Assembly (NCBI GenBank): GCA_021648365.1
Contig: JAKISY010000029.1
Coordinates: 1-43,450 of the forward strand
Direction of reading: 5' to 3'
DNA: 43,450 bases
From: Verrucomicrobiales bacterium
GTDB taxonomy: Bacteria > Verrucomicrobiota > Verrucomicrobiia > Verrucomicrobiales > DEV007
Shown in pieces: positions 22,260-31,321 of the stretch (position 1 is the stretch's first letter; each line of letters begins with the position of its first letter). The notes beneath the pieces were generated by a model. That model was not told where the DNA came from. It searched no databases and was given only the letters and a program-made list of their open reading frames with translations. Position numbers and translations under genes: made by a program.

Positions 22260-22598
22260 CTACGCGTCCGCCAAAGCGTCCAACTTCTCGATCAAACCAT
22301 CCTTCGATGTCCCTGCACCGATCACCTGATCCTTCACTTCTCCGTTTTTGATAAACAACAACAATGGAATCGAGCGAACACCAAACTTGCTAGCCAATTC
22401 CGTTTCTTCATCGACGTTCACTTTGCAGATTTTAGCACGATCGCCGACCTCAACAGCGACCTCGTCCAAAACAGGACCGATCATCCGACAAGGACCGCAC
22501 CATTCCGCCCAGAAATCGACCAATACGGGAACGGTCGATTTTTCCACTTCCGCTTCGAAGTTTGCCGCTGTGAGATTTACAATAGATTCGTGTGCCAT
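22260..22598 (-). CDS. trxA: Thioredoxin
   Basis: 112 residues. The redox motif is WCGPC in FWAEWCGPCRMIGPVLDE. The cis-proline loop (GVRSIPLLLFIKNGEVKDQ) and the C-terminal GLIEKLDAL are typical of TrxA. It is a cytoplasmic dithiol donor. Its location opposite the cys cluster fits the thioredoxin dependence of PAPS reductase, although thioredoxin serves many other enzymes. The start is ATG, preceded by AT-rich sequence. Confidence 0.95.
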   Translation of the reverse strand: MAHESIVNLTAANFEAEVEKSTVPVLVDFWAEWCGPCRMIGPVLDEVAVEVGDRAKICKVNVDEETELASKFGVRSIPLLLFIKNGEVKDQVIGAGTSKDGLIEKLDALADA

Positions 22599-22809
22599 GA
22601 TATAATATACCTATATGGATTTTTAGTTAAATAACAATGCTATAGAGAAGAAATACCTTTTTACCTCAACTGTCAAGCTCAGGACGGGTTTGTTTGCAGC
22701 TATTTTGCCTCTACCTACTATTAAGAGCAGACGGCCATCTGCGCAAATCCTTACTCTTAAATACAAACTATCAGTTGCCATCATTGGCTATGATGCGTTC
22801 AATTAAACC

Positions 22810-24936
22810 ATGGCATCACCGACACCCACAGATCACCCTTTTCTCGACAACAGCTTTCACATCCGCTGGTCTTCTCTGACCCCCAATTTCGTTGCCCCTG
22901 ATATAGGTCTGGCCCTCGATCAGGCACGAAAAAACATCGATGTGCTTACTACCGGCGATTGCAATGCACCAGACCTCACCTTCGGTAACACCATCCTAGC
23001 ATTAGAACGGGCAACCGAAGATCTCACACAAAGCTGGGGCAAGGTCGGCCATCTGGACTCAGTCTGTAATAGCGAGGCTCTGCGTGAACCCTACAATGAA
23101 ATGCTTCCCCAAGTCTCAGAATTTTTATCTGGCATCGCCCTGAATGACGGCTTGTGGAAACGCATCAAAGCTTATTCACAAACCGCAGAGGCAAAAAACC
23201 TCAGCGGAACTTCTCAACGCTTATTAGAAGAAACACTCGAAGATTTCAAAGAAAGCGGAGCTGACTTAGCAGAAAGTGACAAAGAAAAACTGCGTGAAGT
23301 CGAAATGCAACTCGCCAAGCTGACGCAAAAGTTTTCTGAAAACGTGCTCGACTCCACCAATGCCTGGGAGCTGATCATCGACGATGAAAACAAGCTCGCC
23401 GGTCTCCCCGCCACCGCACTCGAAAGCGCCAAAGCTGATGCACTAAAAAAAGGCCATGGTTCAGAAGACTCCCCACGCTGGAGATTCACCCTACAAGCTC
23501 CTTCAATGCTGCCTGTGATGGAGTATGCCGATGATGATGATCTGCGAAAAACCATCTGGCAAGCTAGCACAGAAATCGGCCATCAAGGTGACTACGATAA
23601 CACCGATTTGATTTGGAAGATCCTCGAGCTGCGTCACCAAAAAGCTCAATTGATGGGAGCTCAACATTTCGCCGATCACATCCTCAAACGCCGCATGGCA
23701 GAAAGTGGTGAAACCGCACTCAACTTTGTCGAGGACCTGCACACTAAAGTCTCCGAGTCCTTCCAGCGGGAAGGACTAGAACTACAACAGTATAAAGCTG
23801 ACAAAACCGATACCGACCTAGACGCACTGCAACCCTGGGAAATCTCCTACTGGGCTGAAAAACGCCGCAAAGAAAAATTCGACTTCGACGACGAAGACTT
23901 ACGCCCCTATTTCTCCATCGACCGCGTACTCTCCGGCATGTTCGAAATAGCTGAACGCATCTATGACATCCGCATTTTAGAAATCGAAAGCGTATTCCAC
24001 GAACCCGGCAGCAGCGCAGCTAAAGACAGCGGGAAAATCGAAGTCTGGCACCCCGAAGTCAAGTTTTACGAACTGCATGACAAACAAACTGGCGAACACC
24101 TAGGCTCATTCTACGCTGATTGGCACCCTCGCGAAAGTAAGCGCGGCGGAGCTTGGATGAACTACCTCAAAACTGGAGTGCCTCCCGAGAACGGAAACGG
24201 ACGACTCCCCCATCTCGGCTTGATCTGTGGTAACATGACGCCATCCATCGATGGCAAACCTGCTCTGCTCACGCACAACGAAGTGGAAACCGTATTTCAT
24301 GAATTTGGCCATCTGCTGCATCACCTGCTGGGCAACGTAGATCACAAATCGCTCAACGGCGTCAACGTCGTTTGGGATTTTGTCGAACTGCCATCACAGA
24401 TCATGGAGAACTACTGTTGGGAACGAGAAAGCCTCGACCTCTTCGCCCGTCACCATGAGAGCGATGAGCCCATACCCGAAGCCCTATTCCAGAAAATGCT
24501 CTCAGCGCGAAATTACATGGCTGCCACCATCACCATGCGACAACTCTCGTTAGGGAAAATGGATCTCGAATTGCACATCAACTTCGAAAAATACCAAGGA
24601 CAAGATCTCGACGAAGTCATCCAAAACATCCTCGCCGATTATCAAGTGCCGTTGAAAACCCGCCCACCATCGATGGCACGACGTTTCACTCACCTCTTCG
24701 CTGGACCGACAGGTTACGCCGCCGCTTATTACTCCTACAAATGGGCCGAAGTTCTCGACGCTGACGCCTTCACCCGCTTTCAAAAAGAGGGCATTCTTAA
24801 TCCTCAAGTCGGCAAAGACTTCCGCGATAAAATCCTCAGCAAAGGCAACTCCGAAGATGCCGCCATCCTCTTCCGCAACTTCATGGGACGCGACCCCGAC
24901 CTCGAAGCCCTGCTCGTGAGAAGCGGCTTGAGTTAA
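22810..24936 (+). CDS. M3-family zinc oligopeptidase (oligopeptidase A-like)
   Basis: 708 residues. The zinc site is HEFGH (H497, E498, H501) in TVFHEFGHLLHHLLG. The third ligand should be the Glu in WDFVELPSQIMENYCWE. YFSIDRVLSGMFEIAERIYD and YAAAYYSYKWAEVLDADAF are M3 hallmarks. No signal peptide, so cytoplasmic. It degrades short peptides, for example those left by ATP-dependent proteases or signal-peptide cleavage. It resembles oligopeptidase A (PrlC) and dipeptidyl carboxypeptidase; which of these cannot be settled by eye. It stands alone, followed by repeats. Confidence 0.93.
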   Translation: MASPTPTDHPFLDNSFHIRWSSLTPNFVAPDIGLALDQARKNIDVLTTGDCNAPDLTFGNTILALERATEDLTQSWGKVGHLDSVCNSEALREPYNEMLPQVSEFLSGIALNDGLWKRIKAYSQTAEAKNLSGTSQRLLEETLEDFKESGADLAESDKEKLREVEMQLAKLTQKFSENVLDSTNAWELIIDDENKLAGLPATALESAKADALKKGHGSEDSPRWRFTLQAPSMLPVMEYADDDDLRKTIWQASTEIGHQGDYDNTDLIWKILELRHQKAQLMGAQHFADHILKRRMAESGETALNFVEDLHTKVSESFQREGLELQQYKADKTDTDLDALQPWEISYWAEKRRKEKFDFDDEDLRPYFSIDRVLSGMFEIAERIYDIRILEIESVFHEPGSSAAKDSGKIEVWHPEVKFYELHDKQTGEHLGSFYADWHPRESKRGGAWMNYLKTGVPPENGNGRLPHLGLICGNMTPSIDGKPALLTHNEVETVFHEFGHLLHHLLGNVDHKSLNGVNVVWDFVELPSQIMENYCWERESLDLFARHHESDEPIPEALFQKMLSARNYMAATITMRQLSLGKMDLELHINFEKYQGQDLDEVIQNILADYQVPLKTRPPSMARRFTHLFAGPTGYAAAYYSYKWAEVLDADAFTRFQKEGILNPQVGKDFRDKILSKGNSEDAAILFRNFMGRDPDLEALLVRSGLS

Positions 24937-24969
24937 TGATTTTTTAGCCACGGAAAACACGGAAACACA

Positions 24970-25066
24970 CGAAGTATTATTATTCTGACAGCATACTGAG
25001 CTACCACTCGCAAAACATTAAGGCTTTGCGCGCTGACCTCAACATGTGGAATGGATTGGCAATCCG
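24970..25066 (-). repeat. Dispersed repeat, copy 2 (partner 1-95)
   Basis: On the minus strand, CAATCCATTCCACATGTTGAG and on to CAAAGCCTTAATGTT match the first bases of the window. Here it is intergenic and its left end merges into the 'cacggaaac' tract. Confidence 0.6.
25053..25065. repeat. Short GGATTG-G-CAATCC element
   Basis: Same arms as 7695-7707, followed by GTTT in both cases. Confidence 0.6.
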
Positions 25067-25297
25067 TTTGCTTGGTTTTGCTATCACTTTTAATTTAGCA
25101 GTCAAATTTAGTTATCCACTATTCCAATAACATTTTTCCCAAGCGGGTCACGTGATCTGATTTTGGCAGTCACCCCCAAGTGTAAATTGAACGCTTCGTG
25201 CTATAACCCCTCTGCCCAAACCCTCCCTCCTTTCCGTGATTTTCCGTGCCTTCCGTGGCAAAACTCTTCTCCCCTTCTGAATTCCCCCTCCCCCCCC

Positions 25298-26239
25298 TCA
25301 AGCCCGAGGGTGAGCTCCTTGGTAAACCTTCTTCATCCGTTCTGTGGTCACATGAGTGTAGATCTGCGTCGTCGATAAACTCGCGTGCCCCAACAAACTC
25401 TGCACCCCGCGCAAGTCCGCACCATTGTTCAACAGGTGCGTAGCAAAACTATGTCTAAACTTGTGCGGACTGACATTGATCGCTATATCAGAGTGATCGA
25501 GGTATTTTTTGACGATCGAGCCGATACTGCGCGCAGAGATCCTTTTCTTCAACTTACTAATAAACAAAGCCCCCTGCGACACTTGCGCCTCCTGCCGATA
25601 CCGCTGTATCACCTTCATAGCCGTCGATCCCAATGGACAAATCCTCTCTTTTCTCCCCTTACCAAAAACCCTAACCGTTTCATTAAAGGTATCAAAATCC
25701 TCGACATTGAGATTGGTCAGTTCCTGCAAGCGCATGCCTGAGCTATAAAACAACTCCATGATCGCCGCATCACGTGCAGGGATCCACTTGGGAGCCTGCT
25801 TGCTTTGTTTGATCTTAAACGGCAAACTCAACAGCTCATCCACCTGCTTGATCGACAAAACCACTGGCAACTTCTTTTCCAACTTTGGCAACTGAACCTC
25901 TAATAAAGGATTTACCTCCAGTCCCTTGCGGTAAGTCAGAAATTTATAAAAACTACGTAGTGCAGCAAAATGCAAACGTATCGTAGGCCTCGCCCAATCC
26001 GCCTTCATGCACTCAAACAAATAGAGCCTAAAATCATCTGCACACTGCGTAAACCAGTCCAGCTCGGAACCCTTACTCTGCTGAAATCGGCTCAGCGCAT
26101 GCGCATAATTATCCAAGGTGCGCGGTGAAGCGTGGCGCTCAACTCTCAAATATTCGATGAACTCCTCCACCAAAGCATCACCCAAGCAATCTTTTTTCAA
26201 CTCCTCGCCTAGACTCGATGACTGCGAATCCTTTGCCAT
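25298..26239 (-). CDS. xerC: Tyrosine recombinase XerC
   Basis: 313 residues. The catalytic set is complete: R170 (SSGMRLQEL), K194 (GKGRKE), H259 and R262 (HKFRHSFATHLL), H285 (LLGHASLSTTQ) and the nucleophile Y294 (IYTHV). The N-terminal SAM-like core-binding domain spans about 20-110. The ending VYQGAHPRA is XerC-like rather than XerD-like. It resolves chromosome dimers at dif with XerD. It begins one base after the stop of the small upstream gene, so the two are co-transcribed. Confidence 0.92.
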   Translation of the reverse strand: MAKDSQSSSLGEELKKDCLGDALVEEFIEYLRVERHASPRTLDNYAHALSRFQQSKGSELDWFTQCADDFRLYLFECMKADWARPTIRLHFAALRSFYKFLTYRKGLEVNPLLEVQLPKLEKKLPVVLSIKQVDELLSLPFKIKQSKQAPKWIPARDAAIMELFYSSGMRLQELTNLNVEDFDTFNETVRVFGKGRKERICPLGSTAMKVIQRYRQEAQVSQGALFISKLKKRISARSIGSIVKKYLDHSDIAINVSPHKFRHSFATHLLNNGADLRGVQSLLGHASLSTTQIYTHVTTERMKKVYQGAHPRA

Positions 26240-26240
26240 G

Positions 26241-26702
26241 TCATCTTGCCCCTACCACCGCTACCGCCTGCTCCGCCGCCACTGACAAAGGATGGAATCC
26301 TCCTCCTTCTAAAGCCTGCGATTTCACCACATCCACCGAGCTGCTAGAGACATCAGGCATTTCCACCTCTTCCTCCGCGACCGCTTGAAACTCTACCCCG
26401 TCATCCCACCCCAAAGTAAACCGATAGAACTCACACCCTTCCTCCAATGCAAGCAAAGGCACAAAAGCATAACCTGCCTCGTGATGCAGGATCAACACCT
26501 GCGGAGAGGTTGCACCAAACTCACCCGACTTATTCAATGACGCGATACGCAAACATAATCGAGCGGACGTTTTCGCCAAGGCAGGATCCACGGGTAAATC
26601 CCAAAAAACCGCCACCGAATCGGCGTTGCGCAACATGACCTGAAACGAACCATCCTGATAACACAGAGGCAAAGATGGTAACAATCGTGGAAGAGTATTC
26701 AT
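26241..26702 (-). CDS. Small conserved-type protein, possibly DUF4912-like, upstream of xerC
   Basis: 153 residues from the ATG at 26700-26702; an extension upstream is open but uses non-ATG starts. The sequence DGSFQVMLRNADSVAVFWDL, followed by ARLCLRIASLNKSG and QVLILHHEAGYAFVPLLALE, recalls DUF4912 proteins (a WDL-type core that reads like a small beta domain). I am not certain. The C-terminal half (VEMPDVSSSSVDVVKSQALE) is Ser/Ala/Val-rich and low in structure. No signal peptide or enzyme motif. It is coupled to xerC with a one-base gap; a functional link to recombination is not implied by that alone. Confidence 0.6.
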   Translation of the reverse strand: MNTLPRLLPSLPLCYQDGSFQVMLRNADSVAVFWDLPVDPALAKTSARLCLRIASLNKSGEFGATSPQVLILHHEAGYAFVPLLALEEGCEFYRFTLGWDDGVEFQAVAEEEVEMPDVSSSSVDVVKSQALEGGGFHPLSVAAEQAVAVVGAR

Positions 26703-27069
26703 AACAATTCGAAGGGTTATAACTATATACAATTACCACTAAATCACAGAATAATCAATAATGCTAGAATTTTTAGAAAACTTAAGCATTTTTATACCAC
26801 AGCTACCCATATCCACATGGCTATTATTCCCCTAACGGACGGCAAATGGAGCAGGCGCGCTCCGTCGTGCCTTCGTAAGTACAGGCGGGGATCGAGACAA
26901 GGTTTTTAATGTGAATTCAGATAAGGACTTTACCCAATTCCCTTCCCAGCATTTCTTACCTTTGCGATGCTTGGCGGCCTTTGCGAGAAAAATGCTTTGA
27001 TTACCAGCATTACCGCTGTGCACCTGAACCAAAACGCAGCGCAGATAGGCAGAGCCAATAGTCACCAAT
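26703..27069. repeat. Gene-free stretch with one dispersed repeat
   Basis: Contains AAATGGAGCAGGCGCGCTCC and GTCGTGCCTTCG (26844-26875), partner of 42374-42405, and 'tttgcgatgcttggcggcctttgcgag'. The rest shows nothing. Confidence 0.55.
26843..26906 (+). repeat. GGAG-cacGCTCCGTCGTGCC repeat, copy 1 (partner 42373-42432)
   Basis: AAATGGAG..G(C/G)(G/A)CGCTCCGTCGTGCCTTCG(T/C)AAG, then GGATCGAG(A/G)CAAGG, is shared with 42373-42432. The right inverted arm present there is missing here. Confidence 0.6.
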
Positions 27070-27522
27070 CTAGAGTGATTTATTCGAATAGTGCTGCATG
27101 ATACTCTTGAGCACCACGTCAGCCACGCCTCGCTCATCCTCATTAGCATCTACCTGATCGCTCAATTCGACCAGATAATCTGTTACCGCATTCAAACGGC
27201 GCGCCAACATCTGAGCGATATAGAGATTGACCTCTGGATGTTTAGTTAAAAATTCTAAAGGGTCATCACAGACATAAAGCACACAAGGTTCCAATGCTTT
27301 CACCGATGTGATATGGGGGCGATCCAGCAAAAAAGAGACCTCTCCTAAAACTACCCCTCTTGAAGAAACGGTGTTTATCCTAACATCTTTTTTCACAACC
27401 TCTACCGACCCCTCTTTTAGAATATACAGACGCCCATCCCTAACCTCCTCATGGATGATGCATTCACCTTCCTCAAAACGCTTTTCCGGAAGGTCCCGGC
27501 AGATATCAAGAATATTGCTCAT
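27070..27522 (-). CDS. Cyclic nucleotide-binding domain protein
   Basis: 150 residues from the ATG at 27520-27522 (MSNILDICRDLPEKRF); earlier in-frame codons are unlikely starts. It is a single CNMP-binding beta-roll: FEEGECIIHEEVRDGRLYIL, GSVEVVKKDVRINTVSSRGV, then VLGEVSFLLDRPHITSVKAL (the phosphate-binding cassette, without the canonical RxA), and LTKHPEVNLYIAQMLARRLN. There is no helix-turn-helix, so it is not a CRP-type regulator. It may sense cAMP/cGMP or act through a partner. A second such protein is at 37310-37753. Confidence 0.82.
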   Translation of the reverse strand: MSNILDICRDLPEKRFEEGECIIHEEVRDGRLYILKEGSVEVVKKDVRINTVSSRGVVLGEVSFLLDRPHITSVKALEPCVLYVCDDPLEFLTKHPEVNLYIAQMLARRLNAVTDYLVELSDQVDANEDERGVADVVLKSIMQHYSNKSL

Positions 27523-27977
27523 AATCAAAGAAGTCGCTGCCCTCGACCATAAAAGCAAGTCAAGAAAAACGAAGACGCTCCATCGGACTGCTTCGTAGCT
27601 ATAAAAAGCAGGTTTTCAACCTCACCTCATTGCTTATCTTTCTCGATAGTGGATTCCCTGAATCCCTCCACTTCGACAAAACGGTACCGCAGTCCCTGCT
27701 CGCCTCCCACGGTCCACCACCGAAACCCCGCAGCACAACAACATCACTGCTTCTTGGACTTTCTCGCTGGAGGGCCTTCCCTGTTGATTCCCCATTTCGC
27801 GCTGCGGTCGGCTTCCTGCAAGGTGCGCTTTTTGTCGTAATAAACGCCAGGTCTAACTGGCTGATGTTCTTTGCTTTTAAAATAATCCTGCCCGCCGTTA
27901 TCACCAGTGAAAAAAACGATGTCGGGTGGACGCTTTGCGCTAAGCGGAGCTCGTAAGAACTAACGTGCGATCCCTCA
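27523..27977. other. Gene-free stretch with a possible gene relic
   Basis: Apart from a degenerate GCAGGTTTTCAACCTCA hairpin (27608-27624) and a possible decayed coding frame on the minus strand (27627-27959), nothing is visible. Confidence 0.4.
27627..27959 (-). pseudogene. Possible relic of a sulfatase-like gene
   Basis: One minus-strand frame reads PPDIVFFTGDNGGQDYFKSK, then a basic stretch and a TGA (27744-27746). It then continues in the same frame as AAGFRWWTVGGEQGLRYRFV, EVEGFRESTIEKDKQ and stop (27627-27629). The (V/I)FF(T/S)GDNGGQDYF motif resembles the metal-binding DNGG segment of type I sulfatases, which are abundant in this phylum. No start, no catalytic Cys/Ser motif and one internal stop, so at most a fragment. 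The two halves may not belong to the same original gene. Confidence 0.3.
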
Positions 27978-28820
27978 CTACGCTTTTTGACCTTTACCTA
28001 ATATCTTGGCTATGGGCATAAGCATCAACAAACCCATGATGGCAGCGACCACCAGAACCACTAAAACTTGTGGATCATTAAGGCTCTGTCCCACCACTAA
28101 AGCAGCAGAAACATTGCGTTGCGCGGCGCCTAACCCCATCACATTGCGCACCTTGTTTTGACTGCCTCCCAGCAACAGACCCGCGCCTAATGAAACTGCG
28201 ATGAATAATACAATAGCAAAACCTCCCCAACCTATCATCGACAGTATATTGCTAAAATTAAGTGATACCAGTAGCACGGCGAGCAGTACCAGAGCTAGAT
28301 TCGACAACTTGGCAACATAAGGTTGGCACCTGAGCGATAGAGCTTCAGACTTCGCTCGCAAGAACAGCCCTACAAACAAAGGCAGCAACATGGTGATCAC
28401 TAAGGATTTGGCGATTTGCAGGGCATCGACTTCCGCCCCCTCCAGTGCTAAAGGCAGCACCAGTGGCAGATAGATGACGGTTCCGACCATGAGCAGCAAC
28501 ATCAGTCCGACAGAAAAAGCAATATCCCCTTTGGCAACTTCCGCCAGTTTAGGCAGGAAAGGCGCACCCGCCGCGGTCGCCAACAGAATAAGCCCTATTC
28601 GAACCCCTTCTCCCACAGGCAGGATGAACAGCACTGCGTAGGCTAATAGCGGTACCAGCACAAAATTCACCAGTAGCGCCAAAGCAACCAACTTCTTGTT
28701 TTTCAGCGGATCGAGAATCTCGGTAACCGTTAGATTCAATCCCAAAGCAAACATACTGCCAACGACAAATACCAAGATGGAAATCTTGGCGATGAGCGGT
28801 AGTAGCGTGAGCAGATCCAC
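27978..28820 (-). CDS. Bile acid:sodium symporter (BASS/SBF)-family transporter
   Basis: 280 residues, about nine to ten hydrophobic segments. GLNLTVTEILDPLKNKK, LLATAAGAPFLPKLAEVAKG and GLGAAQRNVSAALVVGQSLN (the last resembling the crossover-motif region) match the SBF fold. It lies in the inner membrane. Members move organic anions such as bile acids, pyruvate or other acids with Na+; the substrate here is unknown. It is last in an operon with glutamate dehydrogenase and an alcohol dehydrogenase, so an organic-acid link is plausible but unproven. Confidence 0.82.
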   Translation of the reverse strand: MDLLTLLPLIAKISILVFVVGSMFALGLNLTVTEILDPLKNKKLVALALLVNFVLVPLLAYAVLFILPVGEGVRIGLILLATAAGAPFLPKLAEVAKGDIAFSVGLMLLLMVGTVIYLPLVLPLALEGAEVDALQIAKSLVITMLLPLFVGLFLRAKSEALSLRCQPYVAKLSNLALVLLAVLLVSLNFSNILSMIGWGGFAIVLFIAVSLGAGLLLGGSQNKVRNVMGLGAAQRNVSAALVVGQSLNDPQVLVVLVVAAIMGLLMLMPIAKILGKGQKA

Positions 28821-28860
28821 AAACTTAGATTTTTGTTGAGTATTAGATAAGACTTATCAC

Positions 28861-29865
28861 TTAAGGCACGATCACCGCACGTCCGATGATCTCTCCTTTG
28901 GCCAATTTGCCCAAAGCAAGCTCCACATCATCAAGCGCGTAGCGACTGGTGTGCGGCTTGATGTGTCCAGCTTCCACCAGACTGATCAACTCCATAAGCT
29001 CAAGTTTACTGCCTCCAAAAGTCGTGCTCAACGTAGCGCCGTAAGGCATGAATTTGTGAGTGAAATCAACACTGCCACCGCCTCTTCCAACAACAACAAT
29101 ATGCCCTCGAGGGCGAATCATTCTTGCCGCAGCTTTGATCGTGGGGCCAGCTCCCACAAAGTCCAATACAACATCTGCACTGCCTGCTTCAAAATGTGGA
29201 TCCTCGGATTTGAGGCATAGATCGGCTCCCAATTCGGCAGCTAAGGCGAGTGAGATTTCATTGGTATCATAAGCAATAATCCGAGCCGCTGACATCGTCT
29301 TGATTTCTTGTATCGCCATGTGCCCAAGCCCGCCAACGCCAATGATTGCCACGGTAGCACCACCGGTGAGCAACGGAAGCACACGCTTGACGGCATGATA
29401 AGAGCTGAGTCCAGCATCGGTCAGTGGAGCTGCATCAGCAGGATCCATGTTGCCAACAGGCACTACCGCATTGGCTGGAGCCACGACGTATTCAGCCAAG
29501 CCTCCGTCTAGTCCCATGCCCACCTGCTTACTTTTATGCATGCAATACTGATTCCAACCCTGCGCACAATAGCGACAGTGACCGCATCCAGCGATGGTGA
29601 TGACAGCAGCTTGACCTTGCTCGAAACCACTGACTCCGGGTCCCTCTTTGTCAATCCAACCGCCGACTTCATGACCGATGGTCATCGGCAATTCCACTTT
29701 AATGTGAGGTGGACTGGCGGTCCATTCATGGATCAAATGTAAATCTGATTGGCAGATGCCATTGCCAGCTACTTTGAGCCGCACTTGGCCAGGACCAGGT
29801 TCAGGCACCGGAATATCCAGCAGTTGAGGCGCTTGTTGCCAAGCTAATAATCGATAGGCTTTCAT
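28861..29865 (-). CDS. Zinc-dependent alcohol dehydrogenase (MDR family)
   Basis: 334 residues. Catalytic zinc ligands are C38 (NGICQSDLHL) and H65-E66 (TIGHEVGGW). The structural zinc lobe is C94, C97, C100 and C108 (CGHCRYCAQGWNQYC). The Rossmann motif is IGVGGLGHMAIQ, followed by AYDTNE where an acidic residue suggests NAD+ preference. The substrate is not predictable. It begins three bases after the glutamate dehydrogenase stop, so translation is probably coupled. Confidence 0.9.
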   Translation of the reverse strand: MKAYRLLAWQQAPQLLDIPVPEPGPGQVRLKVAGNGICQSDLHLIHEWTASPPHIKVELPMTIGHEVGGWIDKEGPGVSGFEQGQAAVITIAGCGHCRYCAQGWNQYCMHKSKQVGMGLDGGLAEYVVAPANAVVPVGNMDPADAAPLTDAGLSSYHAVKRVLPLLTGGATVAIIGVGGLGHMAIQEIKTMSAARIIAYDTNEISLALAAELGADLCLKSEDPHFEAGSADVVLDFVGAGPTIKAAARMIRPRGHIVVVGRGGGSVDFTHKFMPYGATLSTTFGGSKLELMELISLVEAGHIKPHTSRYALDDVELALGKLAKGEIIGRAVIVP

Positions 29866-29868
29866 GTT

Positions 29869-31116
29869 TCAGTCAAAGTTAATTTCTGTTTCAATATGAT
29901 GACGGTAGAGAGCCGCTTTGCCGACGCGTCGGATAGCTAGCACAAAGGCTGCCGTGCGCAGGTCGATATCCTTTTCCTTGGCAATCGCCTGGACTTCTCG
30001 GTAAGCTTTGCGCATCACCTTGCCAAGTTCGCTGTTGATACGATCGATTTCCCAACGGTAATGTTGGATGTTCTGAGCCCACTCAAAGTAACTGACCGTG
30101 ACACCACCTGCGTTGGCAAGAATGTCTGGGATCACCAAAATCCCTCTCTCAATGAGGATCTCATGGGCTTTTGGAGTCGTCGGAGCGTTAGCCCCTTCGA
30201 CGATGATCGTAGCCTTAACCTCATTAGCATTATCTTCAGTGATAGCACCTTCGAGAGCAGCTGGAATCAATACATCTGCCTGCCAGGTGATAATGTCCAA
30301 GCCTTCGAATGGCTCACCGTCAGGAAACCCTTTAACCCCGCCATTAGCAGTCACCCATTGAATGAGCGCAGCAATATCCAAGCCCTCTGGTTTGGAAACT
30401 CCGCCAGTGTGGTCTGCTACAGCTATGATAGTGGCTCCCTGTTCAGCAATCAGGCGAGCGGCATTGCTGCCCACGTTACCAAAGCCCTGAATCGCGACAG
30501 TGATTTCATCAAAGGTTTTTTTCTGATCGCTCAGCGCCTCGGCTAGAACATTCATGACACCACGTCCCGTTGCTTCCTCTCGTCCTTCCGATCCAAAAAG
30601 CTCTAAGGGTTTACCAGTGACCACTGCAGGAGAAAAGCCTTCATACTTAGAGTATTCATCCATGATCCAACTCATCACCTCAGCATTGGTGTTAACGTCT
30701 GGCGCAGGAATATCGCGAGTGGGTCCGATCACATCTTTCATTTGCGTCACAAAAGCACGCGTTACCAAGTTAAGGTCGTGTTTGGACATTTGGTGAGGAT
30801 CACAATCGATGCCTCCCTTAGCTCCTCCAAAGGGCACGTCCACAACAGCAGTTTTCCAAGTCATCAGGTTGGCTAGCGCCGTAGCGTGATCTTCGTCCAT
30901 GCTAGGATGATAACGTAGCCCTCCTTTCATTGGTCCACGGGAACTATTGTGTTGAACTCGAAATCCAGTGTAGCTTTTTAAACCGCCCTCACTGCTCTCG
31001 ATATTGATCTCGACTTTGACGCTGCGCTGCGGGGCTAGGAAAATTTTACGAACCTCTTTAGATAGTCCGAGGACATCTGCCGCTTGATGGAAATAATGAT
31101 GGCTGTCGCTTAACAT
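29869..31116 (-). CDS. Glu/Leu/Phe/Val dehydrogenase family, probably glutamate dehydrogenase
   Basis: 415 residues, the usual size of small hexameric GDHs. It has GPMKGGLRYHP with K64, the tryptophan-lysine of LANLMTWKTAVVDVPFGGAK (K88, K100) and GGIDCDP. The Rossmann motif is IQGFGNVGSNAARLI, and SYFEWAQNIQHYRWE is typical of the family. It catalyses reversible oxidative deamination, most likely of glutamate to 2-oxoglutarate. It is first of the three-gene operon. Leu/Phe dehydrogenases are shorter, so glutamate is the best guess. Confidence 0.9.
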   Translation of the reverse strand: MLSDSHHYFHQAADVLGLSKEVRKIFLAPQRSVKVEINIESSEGGLKSYTGFRVQHNSSRGPMKGGLRYHPSMDEDHATALANLMTWKTAVVDVPFGGAKGGIDCDPHQMSKHDLNLVTRAFVTQMKDVIGPTRDIPAPDVNTNAEVMSWIMDEYSKYEGFSPAVVTGKPLELFGSEGREEATGRGVMNVLAEALSDQKKTFDEITVAIQGFGNVGSNAARLIAEQGATIIAVADHTGGVSKPEGLDIAALIQWVTANGGVKGFPDGEPFEGLDIITWQADVLIPAALEGAITEDNANEVKATIIVEGANAPTTPKAHEILIERGILVIPDILANAGGVTVSYFEWAQNIQHYRWEIDRINSELGKVMRKAYREVQAIAKEKDIDLRTAAFVLAIRRVGKAALYRHHIETEINFD

Positions 31117-31183
31117 AGGCTGTGGGTTTTGTTTGGATTGCTCGTGACTACGAAGGGTTTATTTTTTCACCATCCCCGTCCTT

Positions 31184-31199
31184 TCGGCAGCGATGCCGA
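31184..31199. promoter_or_regulatory. Small hairpin in the glutamate dehydrogenase leader
   Basis: TCGGCA-GCGA-TGCCGA, perfect 6-bp arms and a 4-nt loop, 68 bases upstream of the start codon. Function unknown. Confidence 0.3.
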
Positions 31200-31321
31200 G
31201 CTTAGATCGAGTAAAAGAGAAAAATCATCTTGCCACTAATTAGACTAGAACATGCGAGATTTGTGAGGTCAAGCCCAATGCCACAAAGGAACACGATTAC
31301 CCCTCCCCACAAAAAATCAGC

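Larger units (their letters stand above)
24937..25297. repeat. Gene-free stretch of dispersed repeats
   Basis: Starts with 'agccacggaaaacacggaaacacacg' (inverse of the ttccgtg tracts). The inverted copy of the window-start repeat follows (24970-25066), including a short GGATTG-G-CAATCC element (25053-25065). 'cctttccgtgattttccgtgccttccgtgg' lies at about 25229-25258. No gene is supported. Confidence 0.65.

Noticed and set aside
22605..22809. Search for a small gene or riboswitch between trxA and the M3 peptidase
   Set aside because: Only AT-rich sequence and a TTGACA without a well-spaced -10; nothing convincing.
25298..26239. Tyrosine recombinase considered as the integrase of the tRNA-Val att-like scar
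   Set aside because: Its ending and context fit housekeeping XerC; it is 18 kb away and linked to no element.
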